Assembly: GCA_009702045.1 (NCBI GenBank)
Contig: WLIV01000022.1
Coordinates: forward strand, 1 to 56,618
Origin: Actinomycetota bacterium
GTDB taxonomy: Bacteria; Actinomycetota; Acidimicrobiia; Acidimicrobiales; Ilumatobacteraceae
Direction: 5' to 3'
DNA: 56,618 nucleotides
Positions within the stretch are counted from its first letter, which is position 1. Each line of letters opens with the position of its first letter. A program made the translations under genes and the position numbers. Under the pieces are notes generated by a model. It was not told the DNA's origin, ran no database searches, and saw nothing but the letters and a program-made list of their open reading frames with translations. This document shows positions 25,096-33,388 of the stretch, one piece after another.

Positions 25096-26136
25096 TTAGC
25101 TCGCAGTGAGGACTGGTGCCGCTCGGCGCAGGATCTCGGCGACGTCGGCATCGGTGGTCTGGAAGCTGGTGACCAGGCGGATGACCCCGGGGCTCATCTC
25201 GTAGAACAGCAGACCGGCGGCGGCCAAGGACCCAGCCGCGTGCTGTTCGACGTTCGCGAACAACATGTTCGCCTCGGGCTCGACCACGAAGGTGACACCC
25301 ATCTCGCGTAGTCCGGCCGCCAGGGCCGCCATCGCCTGGTTGGCACGGGCGGCGAGGCGCAGCCACAGGCCGTCGGTCAGGTATGCATGCAGCTGAGCGC
25401 TTTGGAAGCGCATCTTGCTGGCGACATGCCCGGCCCGTTTCACCCGGTACACGAGTTGCGCACTGACGGCGGGGTCGAAGCACACAATGGCATCGGTGCT
25501 GAGCGACCCGTTCTTCATCGCCCCGAGCGAGAACAGGTCGACGCCGGCACTGGCAGTGAGTGCAGCCGGTGAACACCCAAGGGCAACGAGTGCATTGGCG
25601 AGACGGGCACCGTCGAGGTGCATGCGCAGACCCCGCTCGTGGGCGATCGTCGCCAATGCCGCAACTTCGTCGACCCGGTACACGGTGCCCATGTCGGTGG
25701 GGCAGGTGAGCGACACGACGGACGGCTGCGAGTGGTGCGGGTCGCCCCAGTTGGTGCTGGCAAACGCAGCGTGGAGTGATGTCGGCTGCAGCGTGAACCG
25801 TTCGCCTTGGAGGCCGCGCATCACGGCGCCGGCGCCGAACATTGAGGTCGCCCCGCCCTCACTGCGCAGGATATGCGCTGTTTCGTGGCACAAGATGCTG
25901 CCCCACGGCGGGCACACCGCCGAGAGCGCGAGTGAGTTCGCGGCGGTGCCGCTGATGACGGGGAAGACCTCGGCCTCGGGGTGTTGGAAGACCTCGCGCA
26001 CGAGTTCCCGCAGTTGGGCGGTGTGGTCGTCGCCGCCATAGGCGAGCGCCGAGCCGACATTCGCCGCAGCGACGGCCGCGATGATCTCGGGGGCCACGCC
26101 GGCAGCGTTGTCGCTGCGCAGTTCGATGGGATGCAT
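25096..26136 (-). CDS. Low-specificity threonine aldolase / beta-eliminating lyase
   Basis: 346 aa, fold-type I PLP enzyme cleaving beta-hydroxy-alpha-amino acids to glycine and an aldehyde. Landmarks: LRSDNAAG near the start, YGGDDHT, GTAANSLAL, HLDGARLANA (Asp contacting PLP) and the Schiff-base Lys208 in SLGAMKNGSLSTDA. The AMKNG form is found in phenylserine/threonine aldolases of actinobacteria. ATG 26136 has GAGG about 6 nt upstream, the GAGG overlapping the stop of the SDR gene. It could equally split 3-hydroxy-trimethyllysine, the second step of carnitine synthesis, given the dioxygenase nearby; this is inference. Confidence 0.9.
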   Translation of the reverse strand: MHPIELRSDNAAGVAPEIIAAVAAANVGSALAYGGDDHTAQLRELVREVFQHPEAEVFPVISGTAANSLALSAVCPPWGSILCHETAHILRSEGGATSMFGAGAVMRGLQGERFTLQPTSLHAAFASTNWGDPHHSQPSVVSLTCPTDMGTVYRVDEVAALATIAHERGLRMHLDGARLANALVALGCSPAALTASAGVDLFSLGAMKNGSLSTDAIVCFDPAVSAQLVYRVKRAGHVASKMRFQSAQLHAYLTDGLWLRLAARANQAMAALAAGLREMGVTFVVEPEANMLFANVEQHAAGSLAAAGLLFYEMSPGVIRLVTSFQTTDADVAEILRRAAPVLTAS

Positions 26137-26144
26137 GGTTGTCC

Positions 26145-26843
26145 TCACCACTCGATCGATTGACGGTTGCAGAACATGCCACCGGTCGGGCCGTCATCGG
26201 GTAGGTCGGCCAACCACACCGGGGTGTCGGCGCCCTCTTCCACTGACAGTTCAGCCTCGTCGCCACCCATCCGGGTGCGCACCCACCCGGGGCAGCAGGC
26301 GTTGATCAGCACACCGGTGCCCGCGAGTTCCTTCGACAACTGGAACGTGAGCATGTTCAGCGCTGCTTTGGACACGCCGTACGCCGGAGCGTTGGCCCAC
26401 GTGGACGAGAACGTGCCCGAGCGACTGGACACGTTGACGATGCGCGGGCTGTCGGCCTGCAGTAGATGGGGGAGCGCCGCGCGAATGACCCGCAACGGGC
26501 CGATGGTGTTGATCTCCAACGCGTCGCGCAGGTCGGAGTCGGAGACTTGTGTGGCGAGCACACCTTCGTCGAAGTGGCCGCCAGCGTTGTTGATCAGCAC
26601 ATGCAGGCCGCCAGCGTGCTGCGCCACCGCAGCGAGTGCGGTCTGCACTGATGTCGTGTCGGTGACGTCGAGTTGCACCGCAAACGCGCCGTTTCCGATC
26701 GCCGCAGCGGCCTCGACGGCGTCGTCCCACACACGCGCGGCCACGGCTACGAGGTACCCCTCAGATGCCAGTCGGTCGGCAATCGCCCGCCCAACGCCGC
26801 GGTTGGCTCCGGTGACGAGGGCAACGCGGCGCGAGGTGCTCAT
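26145..26843 (-). CDS. Short-chain dehydrogenase/reductase (carbonyl reductase-like)
   Basis: 232 aa. NADPH-type cofactor motif TGANRGVG (10-17), NNAG near 87, NVSSRSG with the catalytic Ser and YGVSKAALN with Tyr/Lys. The TGANRGIG form and size resemble eukaryote-type carbonyl reductases. A TAGGGT hexamer lies 8 nt before ATG 26843. Its end is next to the threonine aldolase start, so the two probably share a transcript. Confidence 0.9.
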   Translation of the reverse strand: MSTSRRVALVTGANRGVGRAIADRLASEGYLVAVAARVWDDAVEAAAAIGNGAFAVQLDVTDTTSVQTALAAVAQHAGGLHVLINNAGGHFDEGVLATQVSDSDLRDALEINTIGPLRVIRAALPHLLQADSPRIVNVSSRSGTFSSTWANAPAYGVSKAALNMLTFQLSKELAGTGVLINACCPGWVRTRMGGDEAELSVEEGADTPVWLADLPDDGPTGGMFCNRQSIEW

Positions 26844-26851
26844 GGCGCTCG

Positions 26852-26857
26852 ACCCTA
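26852..26857 (-). promoter_or_regulatory. -10 hexamer overlapping stop codon, promoter of SDR 26843
   Basis: Minus strand TAGGGT, 8 nt before the ATG; its TAG is the stop codon of the upstream membrane protein gene. Confidence 0.45.
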
Positions 26858-27445
26858 GACCGCCACGTGGGGGTGATACCCCAAACGGCGCAGACCGAAT
26901 TTCACCATTGGCCCCATCCCGAACGCGAACGCGACGGTGCCCACGCCGACGGATCCGCCGAGTGCAGCGCCCACCACGAGCGGTACTCCGTCACTGATCC
27001 ACCGGGCGGGTGCGACGCCGAGGCCGCGGTTGACGAGGCCCAGCATCACGACCTCCGACGGGCCCGGGCCGAGGTTGGTACTCACCACCAGACAGATTGC
27101 GGCGGCGATGATGAGGGTGCCGACCACCAGGTAGCCACCGCGGGGGAGCAGTCGCCGTTGATCGGGTAGGACCGCGAGCACTCGGTTCACCAGCACGCCG
27201 ATGGTCAGCGTGCCCCCGAGGCAGGCCCAGCCCAACTTCGCGCCGAGCAAGTATCCCGTCCCGAAGAACACTGCCGAGGTGACGATGAAGCAGATTCCGA
27301 GCGACCACGCCGTGCTCTGGTGGAGGCCGGTATTCAGCACGTCGTAGGGAGCCACGCCGAGTTTCGCCTTGACCAGGAGCGGGACCGCGACGCCGATACC
27401 CACCCAGGAGATCAACAAGCGGAACAGGCGGGTGGCGCGCGACAT
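26855..27445 (-). CDS. YczE/YitT-like integral membrane protein
   Basis: 196 aa with about five membrane helices. LVKAKLGVAPYDVLNTGL and a second, internally repeated LGPGPSEVVMLGL segment are characteristic of the YczE group, which contains two similar halves. Function is not established; YczE in Bacillus affects surfactin production. ATG 27445 was chosen because the membrane part begins immediately and TACCGT lies 9 nt upstream; a longer frame to 27514 adds a very basic, atypical extension. Confidence 0.8.
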   Translation of the reverse strand: MSRATRLFRLLISWVGIGVAVPLLVKAKLGVAPYDVLNTGLHQSTAWSLGICFIVTSAVFFGTGYLLGAKLGWACLGGTLTIGVLVNRVLAVLPDQRRLLPRGGYLVVGTLIIAAAICLVVSTNLGPGPSEVVMLGLVNRGLGVAPARWISDGVPLVVGAALGGSVGVGTVAFAFGMGPMVKFGLRRLGYHPHVAV

Positions 27446-27596
27446 GCGCTGAGGACGGTATCCGCGTACGTGATGGATCGAACTCCGCAGACTTGGACGC
27501 CGAGCCTGCAACATGGAAGCAGCTGCGATACTGAGTCAGCTATGCGAGTCGGGTTCTGTCCGGAGTGACCCGTTGCCGTCAGGAAGGAACCCTGCA
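27446..27596. promoter_or_regulatory. Divergent intergenic region
   Basis: Holds a minus-strand TACCGT hexamer (27455-27460) for the YczE-like gene and an AGGAAGGA ribosome binding site (27581-27588) for the TauD gene. Plus-strand candidates such as GATACT near 27525 are weak. No inverted repeat operator was seen. Confidence 0.35.
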
Positions 27597-28490
27597 ATGA
27601 CGCACCAATGGATCGTCACGCCGATCACCGGAACCATCGGTGCCGAACTCTCCGGAGGGCGCATCGGCGAGCCCGGTTTCGAAGGGGCCTCGTTGCTGTC
27701 GCTGGTGGAGGAGCACCTGCTGTTGGTGCTGCGCGATCAGCACCTGACCCACGCCGAACAGGTCGAGGTGGCCAGGGCCATCGGCGAGCCGACACCGGCC
27801 CACCCGGTGGTGCCCGGTCACCCCGACCACCCAGAGATCCTCGTGCTCGACAGCGCCACCTACGGTCGCAACGCCCGCTGGCACACCGACGTGACGTTCG
27901 TGCCCGCGCCACCGGCAGCGTCGGTGCTGGTGGGCGACTCGTTCCCCGTCGCTGGTGGCGACACGATCTGGGCTGATCTGCGCACCGCCTACGACCGGCT
28001 CTCTCCGGCGCTGCAGGGTGCGATCGACCAACTCGACGCAGTGCATCGCATCGCCCCGCTGGCCTACTGGGGCGAGCCGTTCGACACGGCACTCAAGTTC
28101 GACCTTGCCCAGCAGTTGTTCGACGACGCGGCCAAGGTGCCACCGGTGGTGCACCCGATGGTGCGCGTGCACCCCAGCACCGGTCGCAAGAGCCTGTTCA
28201 TCAACCCGGGCTTCACCTCACACGTTGTCGGCCTGTCGCGCATCGAGAGCGACAACCTGCTGCGCCTGCTCTACGAGCACTCCGCGCAGCCTGAGTTCCA
28301 GGTGCGCCATCGTTGGCGCAAGGGCGATGTGTTGATCTGGGACAACCGCGCCACAGCGCACTATGCGGTGGACGACTACGGCGATACGGAGCGCAAGATG
28401 CGTCGCGTCACCATCCGCGGCACGAAGGCGGTTGGCCCCAACGGCACCGAGAGCCACATCGTCAGCGATCCGCTCGTCTGGGTGCGCTGA
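27597..28490 (+). CDS. TauD/TfdA-family Fe(II)/2-oxoglutarate dioxygenase
   Basis: 297 aa. Iron ligands are His96 and Asp98 (WHTDVTFVPAPP) and His255 (NRATAHYAVDDYG), with the 2-oxoglutarate arginine downstream in KMRRVTIRG. The start PITGTIGAELSGG is typical of taurine and 2,4-D dioxygenases. The strong ribosome binding site fixes ATG 27597. Likely acts on a sulfonate, aryloxyalkanoate or alkyl sulfate; no sulfonate transporter is nearby, so the substrate is open. Confidence 0.92.
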   Translation: MTHQWIVTPITGTIGAELSGGRIGEPGFEGASLLSLVEEHLLLVLRDQHLTHAEQVEVARAIGEPTPAHPVVPGHPDHPEILVLDSATYGRNARWHTDVTFVPAPPAASVLVGDSFPVAGGDTIWADLRTAYDRLSPALQGAIDQLDAVHRIAPLAYWGEPFDTALKFDLAQQLFDDAAKVPPVVHPMVRVHPSTGRKSLFINPGFTSHVVGLSRIESDNLLRLLYEHSAQPEFQVRHRWRKGDVLIWDNRATAHYAVDDYGDTERKMRRVTIRGTKAVGPNGTESHIVSDPLVWVR

Positions 28491-28513
28491 GGTCCTCACT
28501 ACTGGGCCGGTCG

Positions 28514-28519
28514 TACGAT
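28514..28519 (+). promoter_or_regulatory. -10 hexamer, leaderless promoter of CaiB-like gene
   Basis: TACGAT, 7 nt before GTG 28527. It argues for GTG 28527 rather than the ATG at 28518, which lies inside the hexamer. Confidence 0.5.
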
Positions 28520-28526
28520 GGGCGCC

Positions 28527-29684
28527 GTGCAGTGGTCAGGTGCGTCCGAATCGGCTGAGCGGCTCACCGCTGCAATGGCTGGCGACCATGAACGTGCGGT
28601 GCATCGGTGGGCTGAATCCGGAGGACTGAAACTGACCGGACGTACTGCCGGGCCTGCACTTGATGGTCCGGCACGCGTCGCGTTGGCCTTCGACGACTGG
28701 GCGCGGCAGGTGTGCGAACTCTCCGCTGTGGTCGTGGATGGCGCTTCGCTGATCGGTGAACGGGCAGCGATTGCTGGCTTGACGCGTCAGGGTGCCGTGA
28801 GCGCTGGTGGCGGTTGCCGGCTGCTGCGATGTGCCGACGGCCATGTCGCGTTGTCGCTGGTACGCGACGACGATGTACACGCGATCGACGCGTGGCTCGG
28901 TGAGCCGGTGGGGCTCGACCTGTCGCTGCCGGTGAACGATGATGGATGGTCGCGGGTCGGGGCCGCAGTGGCAACACGCTTGGGTGCGGAACTCATCGAG
29001 CGGTCGGTGTTGTTGGGGCTGCCGTGTTCGCAGCTGGGCGAGCGTTCGCCCGATGCGGAACTGTTCACCGTCACCCGAGCGGAGGCGATGGCATCCCGGT
29101 CGCTGATCGGCGCGCGGGTGGTTGATCTCTCCGGTCTGTGGGCCGGGCCGTTGTGTGCGCGTGTGCTGGGGCTCGCCGGTGCACACGTGACGAAGGTGGA
29201 GAGCGTGGAGCGACCGGATGGTGCCCGTCGAGGGCCGGCAGCGTTCTACGAGCTGATGCATTCCGGCCACGATGAGGTGCAACTAGATCTGCGCACGGTG
29301 GACGGCCGTGCTGCACTGCGTTCGCTGCTGCGGAATGCCGATGTCGTGATCGAGGCCAGCCGTCCGCGAGCGCTCGTTGCGATGGGCCTCTCGTTCGCCG
29401 ACCTCCATGACGACGGTTGGCGGGGTGCGTGGCTGTCGATCACCGGTCACGGTGCCGACGGCGATCAGGCAGCGCGTGTGGCCTTTGGTGACGATGCGGC
29501 GGTAGCCGGAGGCCTGGTGGCTCACGACGAATTCGGCCCGGTGTTCTGCGCTGACGCGATCGCCGATCCGGCCACAGGGTTGCTCGCCGCGACCGCTGTG
29601 TTGCGCTCGGTGGCAGACGGCGTGTCCGGCCACCTCGGGTTGTCACTGGCAAACACCGCGGCGCATCTGGTGGCTCGGTGGTGA
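28527..29684 (+). CDS. CaiB/BaiF-family CoA-transferase with rearranged domain order
   Basis: 385 aa. The standard family N-terminus (LIGARVVDLSGLWAGPLCA...HVTKVE) appears only at about residue 193, and the likely catalytic Asp lies at 322 or 323 in VAFGDDAAVAGGL. Residues 1-190 have LTGRTAGPALDGP, ERAAIAGLTRQG and GGCRLLRCADGHVALSL, which resemble the middle/small domain normally C-terminal to the catalytic half. The protein ends where a usual family member would begin that domain, so it looks circularly permuted or trimmed from a two-copy protein. Reaction expected: CoA transfer between carboxylic acids. It overlaps the amidohydrolase start (GTGA). Confidence 0.8.
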   Translation: MQWSGASESAERLTAAMAGDHERAVHRWAESGGLKLTGRTAGPALDGPARVALAFDDWARQVCELSAVVVDGASLIGERAAIAGLTRQGAVSAGGGCRLLRCADGHVALSLVRDDDVHAIDAWLGEPVGLDLSLPVNDDGWSRVGAAVATRLGAELIERSVLLGLPCSQLGERSPDAELFTVTRAEAMASRSLIGARVVDLSGLWAGPLCARVLGLAGAHVTKVESVERPDGARRGPAAFYELMHSGHDEVQLDLRTVDGRAALRSLLRNADVVIEASRPRALVAMGLSFADLHDDGWRGAWLSITGHGADGDQAARVAFGDDAAVAGGLVAHDEFGPVFCADAIADPATGLLAATAVLRSVADGVSGHLGLSLANTAAHLVARW

Positions 29685-31051
29685 ACGACGTGCTGACCGT
29701 ACGTGATGCCGAGGTCGACGGCGTTCGAGTGGACGTGACGCTGGCCGACGGTGTGGTGCGCCGCATCGTCATCGCTGGCAGCGAGCGGCCGGTGTCGGAT
29801 GCGGTGCTGGAGGCGCACGGCGGTGCGCTGCTGCCAGGGTTGCACGACCACCACGTGCACCTGCTGGCGATGGCGGCGGCGATCGACTCGGTGCCGGTTG
29901 GGCCTGGGGATGTGCAGGACGCTGCCGGGTTCGGCGCAGCGCTGCGCTCAGCCGCGGCCGGTGCGGCGAGTGACGAGTGGATTCGCGCGGTGGGTTACCA
30001 CGAGTCGGTGGCGGGCGAACTCGATCGGTATGCACTCGACGCTGTGGCCCCAGGAACACCGCTCCGTGTTCAGCACCGCTCGGGGGCGCTGTGGGTGCTG
30101 AACTCGGCGGCACTCGCCGCCGTCGGTGCCGACCCCGGGCACGACGGCAGGTTCCTCCGGGCCGATGAGTGGTTGCGCGGCCGAATGCCTTCACGGCGGC
30201 TCGACCTCGCTGCAGTGGGTCGTCGGCTCGCCAGCTGTGGCATCACCGGAGTCACCGACCTCACGCCCACCAGCGATGAGAGCGAAGTGGCGCTGCTCGC
30301 GGCAGCGGTTGCATCCGGCGAGCTGCAGATCGGAGTCACCATCACGGGTTCGGCAGATCTGCCGGCGGCCGCGTCTCCTGAGCTCCGGCGCGGTCCGGTG
30401 AAGGTGGTGGTGGGCGACCACGCGCTGCCCTCGCTCGATGATCTCCTGGCCCGTTTCCGTGCTGCTCGTTCGCTCGGGCGCGCGGTTGCCGTCCATTGCG
30501 TCACCCGTGAGGCGCTCGTCCTGGCATTGGTTGCGTGGCACGAGGTCGGGTCGGCGCCGGGCGATCGGATCGAGCATGGCGCCGTCGTGCCGCCGGAGGT
30601 GTTCGCCGACATTGCCGCATTGGGGCTCACGGTGGTCACTCAGCCGTCATTCGTGCGCGAACGCGGCGATCAGTACCTCACCGATGTCGACGTTGCCGAC
30701 CGTCCGCACCTGTGGCGCTGTCGGTCGCTCGCCGAGGCGGGGATCGGTGTGGCCTTCGGCAGCGATGCACCGTACGGCTCGATCGACCCCTGGTCGGTGC
30801 TGCGCACCGCCGTCGACCGCCGAACACTCGCCGGGGGTGTGCTGGGCGCAGGCGAGTCGTTGGCGGCTGGTGACGCGCTGACGAGAATGCTCGGTGCAGC
30901 CGATGCGCCGACAGTGCCGCGCTCAATCGTCGTCGGGGTGCGCGCGGATCTGTGCCTGCTCGATCGCCCGCTCGCTGAGATGCTCGCTGCGCCCGATGTC
31001 GGCGCGGTGGCTGCCACGCTGGTGGGCGGCGCCGAGGTCTATCGGCGCTGA
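29681..31051 (+). CDS. YtcJ-like metal-dependent amidohydrolase
   Basis: 456 aa. Hydrolase of the amidohydrolase superfamily, subgroup YtcJ/exoenzyme regulator-like. The first metal site is LLPGLHDHHVHLL near 55, the beta-strand histidine AVHC near 270, IEHGAVV near 298, and the conserved aspartate is FGSDAPYGSIDPW. The GTGA overlap with the CaiB-like gene indicates coupling. It overlaps the convergent transporter gene end by 13 nt. The substrate (amide, lactone or imide) is unknown. Confidence 0.88.
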   Translation: MNDVLTVRDAEVDGVRVDVTLADGVVRRIVIAGSERPVSDAVLEAHGGALLPGLHDHHVHLLAMAAAIDSVPVGPGDVQDAAGFGAALRSAAAGAASDEWIRAVGYHESVAGELDRYALDAVAPGTPLRVQHRSGALWVLNSAALAAVGADPGHDGRFLRADEWLRGRMPSRRLDLAAVGRRLASCGITGVTDLTPTSDESEVALLAAAVASGELQIGVTITGSADLPAAASPELRRGPVKVVVGDHALPSLDDLLARFRAARSLGRAVAVHCVTREALVLALVAWHEVGSAPGDRIEHGAVVPPEVFADIAALGLTVVTQPSFVRERGDQYLTDVDVADRPHLWRCRSLAEAGIGVAFGSDAPYGSIDPWSVLRTAVDRRTLAGGVLGAGESLAAGDALTRMLGAADAPTVPRSIVVGVRADLCLLDRPLAEMLAAPDVGAVAATLVGGAEVYRR

Positions 31052-32448
31052 TCGAGGATGCTGGGTGTGAGCGGCAGGCTGAATGCCAGGGCTGCTGCGG
31101 CAAGCGCCAGGACTGCCGACATCCCGAACGCGATTTGGAAGGCGATCAGTCGTGCCACCTGTTCGCCGTCGTGCAGCGTGGTCAGCGAACTGAGCAGCGC
31201 GGCAAAGGCTGCGCTGCTGATGGAGGCTCCGGTCGAGCGGGTGAGTGTGCCGAGCGCATTCGCCGAACCGGCTTCGTTTGCTGGCACATACGACATCACC
31301 ACTGCTGGCATCGCTCCGTAGGCGATGCCCACGCCGCAGTTGACCATCGCCACGCCGAGCCCGATCTGCCAGATCGAGCCGACCATGAACGGCCGGGCGA
31401 TGAAGCTGGTGCCGATGGCCAATGCTCCAATCCACAGCGCAGTTCGGCCGCCGTAGCGGGTGGAGATGCGTGCCGACACGGGTGACATGAACATCATCGC
31501 CAGCGCAGCCGGCAGCAGGACCAGTCCGGCCATCATCACGCTCGTGTCGAAACCGTGTGAGACCGCCTTCGGTGCTTGGAGGAGGAAGATGCTCACGTAG
31601 TTGTTGTTGAACATGCCGAACCCCAGCAACACCCCGACGATGTTGGTGACGAGCAGCGGCCGCTGGCGCATGAGATCGATGTTCACCAGTGGCACGGCCG
31701 GATGCTGCTCCCAGCGGAACCACGCGAAGAGACCGATGAACCCGACGGCGTAGAGCGCTAGTGGCAATGGCTGGGCGAAACCCCACTTGGATGATTTCGA
31801 CAGCGGCAGCAGTAGCGACACGAGCGCGACCGACAACAAGACTGCACCGGTGACGTCGAACGGTTCCCGGGCACCTCGTTCGGTTCGGGGCAGCACGATT
31901 GCCGCCAGCACGATGCCGGCCAGGGCCATGACGGCTGACGCCCAGAACACGCTCTGCCAGCCCCACAGGTCGAGCATCACGCCGGCCATCGGGAGTGCGA
32001 TGCCGCCACCGATGCCGAGCATCGCGCTGATCATCGCCACCGCGCCGATCACCTTCTGCGGGGCAAGCAGATCCTTGGCGAGAGCCATGGAGATGGGGAG
32101 GACAGCGATGCTGACGCCCTGCAATGCACGGCCGATCACCAGTGGCCACACCGAAGGAGAGACGGCGGCGATCACCGAGCCGACGAGCAACGCCGCTAGT
32201 GCCCCGAGCATCACGGAGCGCTTGCCGTACATGTCGCCCAACTTGCCGAGCACTGGGTTGGCGACGGCGCCCCCGAGCAGTGCTGCGGTGGAGACCCAAC
32301 TGACATCGCCGACCGACGCATGCAGAAGATCGGGCAGATCGTGCAGCAGCGGCAGGGCCACTGACTGGGTGAGCGATACGAGGCCGCCGCAATACGCGAG
32401 GACCAAGACCACAGCCCGGGCGGTGGGCTGCGGTCGGCTCGTTTCCAT
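31039..32448 (-). CDS. MFS transporter, DHA2 (drug:H+ antiporter) type
   Basis: 469 aa with about 14 hydrophobic segments, as in the EmrB/QacA branch. The loop 2-3 motif GKLGDMYGKRSVML (motif A) and the antiporter motif around GIGGGIALPMAGVMLD are visible. It likely exports a hydrophobic small molecule. ATG 32448 is preceded by TACCCT 7 nt upstream; the frame is open further upstream but without promoter support. Confidence 0.9.
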   Translation of the reverse strand: METSRPQPTARAVVLVLAYCGGLVSLTQSVALPLLHDLPDLLHASVGDVSWVSTAALLGGAVANPVLGKLGDMYGKRSVMLGALAALLVGSVIAAVSPSVWPLVIGRALQGVSIAVLPISMALAKDLLAPQKVIGAVAMISAMLGIGGGIALPMAGVMLDLWGWQSVFWASAVMALAGIVLAAIVLPRTERGAREPFDVTGAVLLSVALVSLLLPLSKSSKWGFAQPLPLALYAVGFIGLFAWFRWEQHPAVPLVNIDLMRQRPLLVTNIVGVLLGFGMFNNNYVSIFLLQAPKAVSHGFDTSVMMAGLVLLPAALAMMFMSPVSARISTRYGGRTALWIGALAIGTSFIARPFMVGSIWQIGLGVAMVNCGVGIAYGAMPAVVMSYVPANEAGSANALGTLTRSTGASISSAAFAALLSSLTTLHDGEQVARLIAFQIAFGMSAVLALAAAALAFSLPLTPSILDQRR

Positions 32449-32455
32449 TGCCGAC

Positions 32456-32461
32456 AGGGTA
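32456..32461 (-). promoter_or_regulatory. -10 hexamer, leaderless promoter of MFS gene
   Basis: Minus strand TACCCT, 7 nt before ATG 32448. Confidence 0.5.
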
Positions 32462-32492
32462 CGGCCGGTGTCAGATGTCCATGTTGCCACGC

Positions 32493-33323
32493 TTAGAAGC
32501 CGCGCATGACCTTCAGCTCGGCGTCGTAGCCACTGAAATGTGGAAGGCGCTTCTCCTGGAAGCTCTTGACCCCTTCGCTGAAATCGTCGGAGACGCTGTG
32601 GTCGGCCATCAGCACGAGCCCTTGCATGCGGGCCTCTTCGCTGCTGCGTTCGAGATCATCGATGAGCTGACCCTTGATGTGCGCCAGCGAGATCGGTGCG
32701 CAGTTGTTGGCGATGTCGCGGGCGTACGCCAATGCCGCTGGCAGTAGTTCGTCGGGCGGTAGTACCCGGTTCACCAAGCCCATTGCCAGTGCCTCGTCGG
32801 CCAGCACCACACGTGCGGACAACATCAGATCGGCGGCATTGGCGTAGCCGACGATGCGCTCGACGACCCACGTAATGCCGTGTTCGGCGGGCAACCCGCG
32901 GCGAGCGAACGAGGTGGTGAACTTCGCCGTGCTGGCGGCGAAGCGGATGTCGGCGCAGCATGCCTGGATGAAGCCGATGCCGGCGGCTGCGCCGTTGACG
33001 GCGGCGATGATCGGCTTGTGCACGCGGCGGGCCAGCGTCATCGGGTACCGGCGGCTGCCGATGCGCTTGCCGGTGGCGGCGGACTCGGCGAGGGCGATCA
33101 TGTCGAGGCCAGGGCAGAACGCGCGGCCAGCACCCGTAACGACGATGACCTTGACGGCCGGATCGTTGGCTGCGTCGATGAGGGCGCCGAAGTAGGCCTC
33201 CTCCATCTCCACTGTCCAGCCGTTGTTGCGCTCGGGCCGGTTCAGCGTGAGCAGCAGCACGCCGTGCTCGTCGAGCTCGCTCAGTACGACTGCTTCGGAG
33301 GGGGACAGTTCTGTTGACGTCAT
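32493..33323 (-). CDS. Enoyl-CoA hydratase/isomerase (crotonase) family protein
   Basis: 276 aa. LTLNRPERNNGW, the oxyanion strand GAGRAFCPGLDM and NGAAAGIGF are the crotonase signatures. The second catalytic position is in ARRGLPAEHGITWVV (Glu present), so hydratase activity is plausible. The start ATG 33323 lies within a palindromic operator; a TTG at 33329 is an alternative. Divergent from the MDR oxidoreductase and probably co-regulated with it. Confidence 0.92.
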   Translation of the reverse strand: MTSTELSPSEAVVLSELDEHGVLLLTLNRPERNNGWTVEMEEAYFGALIDAANDPAVKVIVVTGAGRAFCPGLDMIALAESAATGKRIGSRRYPMTLARRVHKPIIAAVNGAAAGIGFIQACCADIRFAASTAKFTTSFARRGLPAEHGITWVVERIVGYANAADLMLSARVVLADEALAMGLVNRVLPPDELLPAALAYARDIANNCAPISLAHIKGQLIDDLERSSEEARMQGLVLMADHSVSDDFSEGVKSFQEKRLPHFSGYDAELKVMRGF

Positions 33324-33330
33324 CGTCAAC
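33313..33330. promoter_or_regulatory. Palindromic operator, site 1 of 3
   Basis: Core TTGACGTCATCGTCAA at 33314-33329, flanked by matching G and C. Related sites occur at 37979 and 42563. It covers the start codon of the enoyl-CoA hydratase gene (minus) and abuts TATGTT (33331-33336), a -10 candidate for the MDR gene (plus). Probably bound by a dimeric repressor encoded elsewhere. Confidence 0.65.
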
Positions 33331-33388
33331 TATGTTGGCAGCTGCGCGGGTCGGGTCACGACCCCACGGGGAACATCATGGGGAATGT

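Noticed and set aside
28518-28527. ATG 28518 as start of the CaiB-like gene
   Set aside because: It lies inside the TACGAT -10 hexamer; GTG 28527 has the usual 7-nt spacing.
32449-32490. Longer start for the MFS transporter
   Set aside because: The upstream frame crosses the TACCCT hexamer and lacks a ribosome binding site.
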